NCBI GenBank assembly: GCA_020444775.1
Contig: JAGRHX010000153.1
Location: 1-8,313 of the forward strand
From: Gammaproteobacteria bacterium
Lineage (GTDB): Bacteria; Pseudomonadota; Gammaproteobacteria; HK1
DNA length: 8,313 nt
Direction: 5' to 3'
In this document: piece by piece, positions 5,709-8,313 of the stretch
Numbering within the stretch: the first letter of the stretch is position 1
How the letters are laid out: the number at the start of each line of letters is the position of its first letter
Notes under the pieces: generated by a model
The model's input: only the letters and a program-made list of their open reading frames with translations
What the model was told of the DNA's origin: nothing
The model's database searches: none
Translations under genes and position numbers: made by a program

Positions 5709-5765
5709 CGGCAACCGGTCAAGACACCGGCAACCGGGCAAGACACCGGCAACCGGGCAAGACAC
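5709..5765. repeat. 19-bp tandem repeat, three copies
   Basis: The unit cggcaaccgggcaagacac occurs at 5728-5746 and 5747-5765 exactly, and at 5709-5727 with one change (t for g). A broken fourth start (cgggatcggg) follows. The period is not a multiple of three and the array lies 50 bp after the SDR stop, so it is not coding. There are no spacers, which excludes CRISPR. It looks like an intergenic minisatellite. Confidence 0.9.
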
Positions 5766-5824
5766 CGGGATCGGGCGTCGAAGCCGAGGGTCGAACAGCC
5801 CGATGACGGCCGCTTGCTGCACTG

Positions 5825-5874
5825 CGCGAGGATACGCGTTCGCAATTCGCTTGCGTTCGAGGTATCGCCTCGCG
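5825..5874 (+). other. Long 50-nt hairpin upstream of the acyl-CoA ligase gene
   Basis: From the base upward, cgcgag (5825-5830) pairs with ctcgcg (5869-5874). After a 2-nt bulge, gatac (5831-5835) pairs with gtatc (5862-5866). After an internal loop, cgcaa (5841-5845) pairs with ttgcg (5851-5855) around ttcgc. That is 16 Watson-Crick pairs. No T-tract follows (agaattcc). It could be the SDR gene's 3'-end structure or a small structured RNA or leader for the ligase. Confidence 0.5.
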
Positions 5875-6017
5875 AGAATTCCAGGCCCTTCGAGGCACCG
5901 GCCGTGTCGACTCGGCCCTGCACGCCCGAACCCGAGGCCTGCTGACACCGGGTCCATCGACCGGGCGCCCGTCAATCAGGGACGTGTGCGCCACGCGCAA
6001 GAACGAACGGTACCGTC

Positions 6018-8006
6018 ATGACTGAGACCCACGCATCATCGGTTTCGGGCACCGCTCCCGCGGAGCTGGACAGTCTGCCGAAGTATCTGCTGCGCAACGC
6101 CGAGCGTTTCGGCGCGCGCCACGCCATGCGTGAAAAGGAGTATGGCATCTGGCAGCCCTGGACCTGGGCGCAGATGCTGGAGAGGGTGCGCGCATTGGCC
6201 CTCGGGCTCGAGACGCTCGGTTTCGAAGCCGGCGACGCGCTCAGCGTAGTCGGCGACAATCGGCCGGTGTTCTACGCCGCGATGTGCGCCACCCAGGCGC
6301 TACGGGGCGTGCCGGTCCCGGTCTACCAGGACAGCATCGCTGCCGAGCTGGCCTTTGTGTTCGAGCATGCCGAGATACGGTTCGCCTTCGCCGAGGACCA
6401 GGAGCAGGTCGACAAGCTCATCGAGGTGCAGCGCGGCTGCCCGCGGCTGGAGTTCATCGTCTACAACGATCCGCGCGGCCTGCGTGATTACGCGCATCAT
6501 CCCGATGGCCTGCTGCTGAGCGTCGATTCGGTGCTGGCGCTGGGGCGCGAACGCCATGAGCGCGAGCCGGACGCTTTTGCCACGCACGTGGCGCGCACCC
6601 GGGGCAGCGATACCGCGGTGATGCTGTATACCTCCGGCACCACCGGCCGGCCCAAGGGCGTGGTGCTCTCGCACGAGAACGTGCTGACGACCACGCGCAG
6701 CGCCATTGCCCTGGATCGCATGAACGAGCGCGACGAGATACTCGCCTATCTGCCTCTGGCCTGGGTGGGCGACCACATCTTCTCCTATTGCGAGGCTTTC
6801 GTCGCCGGCTTCTGCGTGAACTGCCCGGAAAGCTCCGACACGGTGATGGCGGACATGCGTGAGATCGGGCCGACCGCCTTCTTCGCGCCGCCACGCATCT
6901 TCGAGACCCTGCTGACCAGCGTGCAGATCCGCATGGAGGATGCCGGCTGGTTGAAGCGCGGTCTGTATCGCTATTTCATGTCGCTCGCTGGCCGTGTAGG
7001 CGTGCGTCTGATCGACGGTAGACCGGTGTCGATCGTCGACCGGCTGCTGTACGCGCTGGGTGAGCTGTGCATCTACGCGCCGTTGAAGAACATGCTCGGT
7101 CTGAGTCGGGCGCGGGTCTGTTACACCGCCGGAGAGGCCATCGGCCCGGACATCTTCGAGTTCTACCGCTCGATCGGCATCAACATGAAGCAGCTCTACG
7201 GCCAGACCGAGGCATCGGTGTTCGTCACCGCGCAGCCCGACCGTCAGGTCAAGGCCGACACGGTCGGGCCGCCGTTTCCGGGCGTGGAGATCCGGATCGC
7301 CGACGACGGCGAGGTGCTGTATCGCAGCCCCGGCGTGTTCCAGTGCTACTTCAAGAACGAGCAGGCGACGCGCGAGACCAAGACCGACGACGGCTGGGTG
7401 CACACCGGTGACGCCGGCTTCTTCGATGCCGACGGCCATCTGAAGATCATCGATCGGGCCAGGGACGTGGGTCGGCTCGCCGACGGCTGCATGTTCGCGC
7501 CCAAATATATCGAGAACAAACTGAAGTTCTTCGCCTATGTCGGTGAGGCGGTGGCCTTTGGTATCGGGCGCGAGCATGTCGGTGTGTTCATCAACATCGA
7601 CCTGGAGGCGGTGGGCAACTGGGCGGAACGCAACAACATCGCCTACTCGAGCTATCAGGAGCTGGCGGCGAACGAGCGAGTCTACGAGCTTATCGCCGAC
7701 TGCGTAGCCCAGGTGAACGCGGATCTGGCCACCGACGAGCAGCTCAGCGGATCGCAGATCAAGCGTTTCCTCGTCCTGCACAAGGAGCTCGACGCCGACG
7801 ATGGTGAGCTCACCCGGACCCGCAAGGTCCGGCGCGGCTTCATCCAGGAGCGCTACCAGGATCTGGTCGACGCACTGTTCGGCGACGTCGATGTGGTGCA
7901 CACGCGTACCGAGGTCGCCTACGAAGATGGACGCCGGGGTGCGATTGAGGGCGACGTGAAGATCCGCGAGGCCAGGCGTTTCGAGCGCTTGGCCCGCGCA
8001 AGCTGA
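6018..8006 (+). CDS. AMP-forming long-chain-type acyl-CoA ligase
   Basis: This 662-residue member of the ANL adenylating superfamily would activate a carboxylic acid to acyl-AMP and then acyl-CoA at the cytosolic face. The phosphate-binding loop is YTSGTTGRPKG (204-214), followed by LPLAWVGDHIF (245-255). The adenine/ATP motif is LYGQTEAS (393-400), the ribose-binding aspartate is in HTGD (462-465), and the hinge is IIDRARD (477-483). The C-terminal LTRTRKVRR (598-606) carries the expected catalytic lysine, K603. The ~660-residue length and the PPRIFE (291-296) insert region fit the bacterial long-chain fatty acyl-CoA synthetase branch. The A8 loop reads DVGRLADGCMFAPKYIEN rather than the usual lysine-rich form. 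Substrate chain length cannot be read; aromatic or branched acids remain possible. ATG 6018 has only a weak ribosome-binding site. A LivG-type gene follows after 11 nt, suggesting one operon for uptake and activation. Confidence 0.92.
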   Translation: MTETHASSVSGTAPAELDSLPKYLLRNAERFGARHAMREKEYGIWQPWTWAQMLERVRALALGLETLGFEAGDALSVVGDNRPVFYAAMCATQALRGVPVPVYQDSIAAELAFVFEHAEIRFAFAEDQEQVDKLIEVQRGCPRLEFIVYNDPRGLRDYAHHPDGLLLSVDSVLALGRERHEREPDAFATHVARTRGSDTAVMLYTSGTTGRPKGVVLSHENVLTTTRSAIALDRMNERDEILAYLPLAWVGDHIFSYCEAFVAGFCVNCPESSDTVMADMREIGPTAFFAPPRIFETLLTSVQIRMEDAGWLKRGLYRYFMSLAGRVGVRLIDGRPVSIVDRLLYALGELCIYAPLKNMLGLSRARVCYTAGEAIGPDIFEFYRSIGINMKQLYGQTEASVFVTAQPDRQVKADTVGPPFPGVEIRIADDGEVLYRSPGVFQCYFKNEQATRETKTDDGWVHTGDAGFFDADGHLKIIDRARDVGRLADGCMFAPKYIENKLKFFAYVGEAVAFGIGREHVGVFINIDLEAVGNWAERNNIAYSSYQELAANERVYELIADCVAQVNADLATDEQLSGSQIKRFLVLHKELDADDGELTRTRKVRRGFIQERYQDLVDALFGDVDVVHTRTEVAYEDGRRGAIEGDVKIREARRFERLARAS

Positions 8007-8017
8007 GGATCAGGAGG
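8005..8017 (+). promoter_or_regulatory. Double Shine-Dalgarno overlapping the ligase stop codon
   Basis: GAGGA (8005-8009) overlaps the ligase TGA and lies 8 nt before the downstream ATG, a good distance. A stronger AGGAGG (8012-8017) touches the ATG directly, too close for normal use. The overlap suggests that ribosomes finishing the ligase reinitiate on the ABC gene. Confidence 0.6.
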
Positions 8018-8313
8018 ATGGCTGAACGTAGCTTCGGCGACGTGCTGCTCGCGGTCGAGAACGTGAGCCTGTCGTTTGGCGGGGTCAGGGCCATCGAGGA
8101 CGTCAGCTTCGACGTGCGCGAGCGTGAGATCCGGGCGATCATCGGCCCGAACGGCGCCGGCAAGAGCTCCATGCTGAACTGTATCAACGGCTTCTATCAT
8201 CCGCAGGAAGGCGCCATTACCTACAAGGGCGTGCGGCGTTCTCGAATGCGCACCCACGAGGCGGCCGCGCAGGGGATAGCCCGGACCTTCCAGAACATCG
8301 CCCTGTTCAAGGG
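8018..8313 (+). CDS. LivG-type ABC transporter ATP-binding protein, N-terminal part (cut by window end)
   Basis: The frame begins MAERSFGDVLLAVENVSLSF and runs off the right edge after 98 complete codons. The Walker A loop GPNGAGKS is at about residues 43-50. SLSFGGVRAIEDVSFDV precedes it. NGFYHPQEGAITYKG and the Q-loop segment GIARTFQNIALFKG (about 86-99, Q at 92) follow. This is the pattern of LivG, the ATPase of HAAT-family branched-chain amino acid importers, more than of LivF. Walker B, the signature motif and the LivG tail lie outside. In many proteobacteria a LivG/LivH/LivM/LivK/LivF set sits beside a long-chain-type acyl-CoA ligase, so the cargo may be a carboxylic acid rather than an amino acid; this is inference. 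No start codon lies between the ligase stop and ATG 8018. Confidence 0.93.
   Translation, partial: MAERSFGDVLLAVENVSLSFGGVRAIEDVSFDVREREIRAIIGPNGAGKSSMLNCINGFYHPQEGAITYKGVRRSRMRTHEAAAQGIARTFQNIALFK

Larger units (their letters stand above)
5659..6017. other. Gene-free stretch between SDR and acyl-CoA ligase genes
   Basis: No credible gene is seen in these 359 nt. The contents are the 19-bp tandem repeat, the 50-nt hairpin, and about 140 nt of unfeatured GC-rich sequence before the ligase start. Open frames across it have Arg/Pro/Ala/Ser-biased translations. No clear -35/-10 pair was found. The break makes it likely that the ligase starts a new transcription unit. Confidence 0.5.

Noticed and set aside
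5709..5765. CRISPR array
   Set aside because: The 19-bp units are directly adjacent with no spacers, and no cas gene is present.
4713..5945. Long plus-strand open frame (about 410 codons) overlapping the SDR gene in another frame
   Set aside because: Its translation is dominated by Arg/Gly/Ala with no domain, while the overlapped frame encodes a complete SDR with all catalytic residues. It is a GC-rich shadow frame.
6300..7901. Minus-strand open frame of about 533 codons opposite the acyl-CoA ligase
   Set aside because: It is antisense to a gene with all ANL motifs, lacks any recognisable domain, and such antisense frames are expected in high-GC coding DNA.

Overview
This GC-rich window, with strong G/C preference at third codon positions, holds eight protein-coding genes that can be named or described in full or in part, plus one unrecognised membrane protein. 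The gene families suggest a proteobacterium, most likely gamma- or betaproteobacterial: IcmF-type mutase, single-RRM protein, NRDE/TANGO2 protein, HSD10-like dehydrogenase, and an acyl-CoA ligase followed by a LivG ATPase. This assignment rests on family knowledge, not on a database search. No rRNA, tRNA, CRISPR array, phage gene or intact transposase was seen.

Layout, left to right. (1) 2-784 (+): the C-terminal part of a B12-dependent isobutyryl-CoA mutase fused (IcmF), cut by the window edge. (2) 944-1429 (+): a GNAT acetyltransferase, preceded by short direct repeats. (3) 1430-1765: a gene-free stretch with two hairpins. (4) 1766-2044 (+): a small RRM RNA-binding protein with a non-ATG start, followed by a strong hairpin. 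(5) 2045-2429: a gene-free, dyad-rich stretch between convergent genes. (6) 2430-3107 (-): a membrane protein of unusual make-up, with a TM hairpin, a helix-turn-helix-like segment, a four-cysteine zinc ribbon and a terminal TM helix. (7) 3108-3298: a divergent intergenic region with a 14-bp x3 tandem repeat and a perfect TATAAT. (8) 3299-4090 (+): an NRDE/TANGO2-family protein. (9) 4207-4779 (+): an isochorismatase-family cysteine hydrolase. (10) 4894-5658 (+): an HSD10-like short-chain dehydrogenase behind a leader with two mutually exclusive stem pairings. (11) 5659-6017: a gene-free stretch with a 19-bp x3 tandem repeat and a 50-nt long hairpin. (12) 6018-8006 (+): a large AMP-forming acyl-CoA ligase. 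(13) 8018-8313 (+): the start of a LivG-type ABC ATPase, cut by the right edge and probably translationally coupled to the ligase.

The metabolic thread is acyl-CoA, and probably branched-chain, catabolism. IcmF interconverts isobutyryl-CoA and butyryl-CoA. HSD10-type dehydrogenases oxidise 3-hydroxyacyl-CoAs such as 3-hydroxy-2-methylbutyryl-CoA from isoleucine. The ligase activates carboxylic acids, and a Liv-type importer next to it could supply substrate. Only the ligase-ABC pair has operon-like spacing. The others are separated by 110 nt or more and may be independently transcribed, so the link is an inference from neighbourhood. Nothing here is clearly a new defence or mobile system. The least explained items are the membrane HTH/zinc-ribbon protein and the structured, repeat-bearing intergenic regions.
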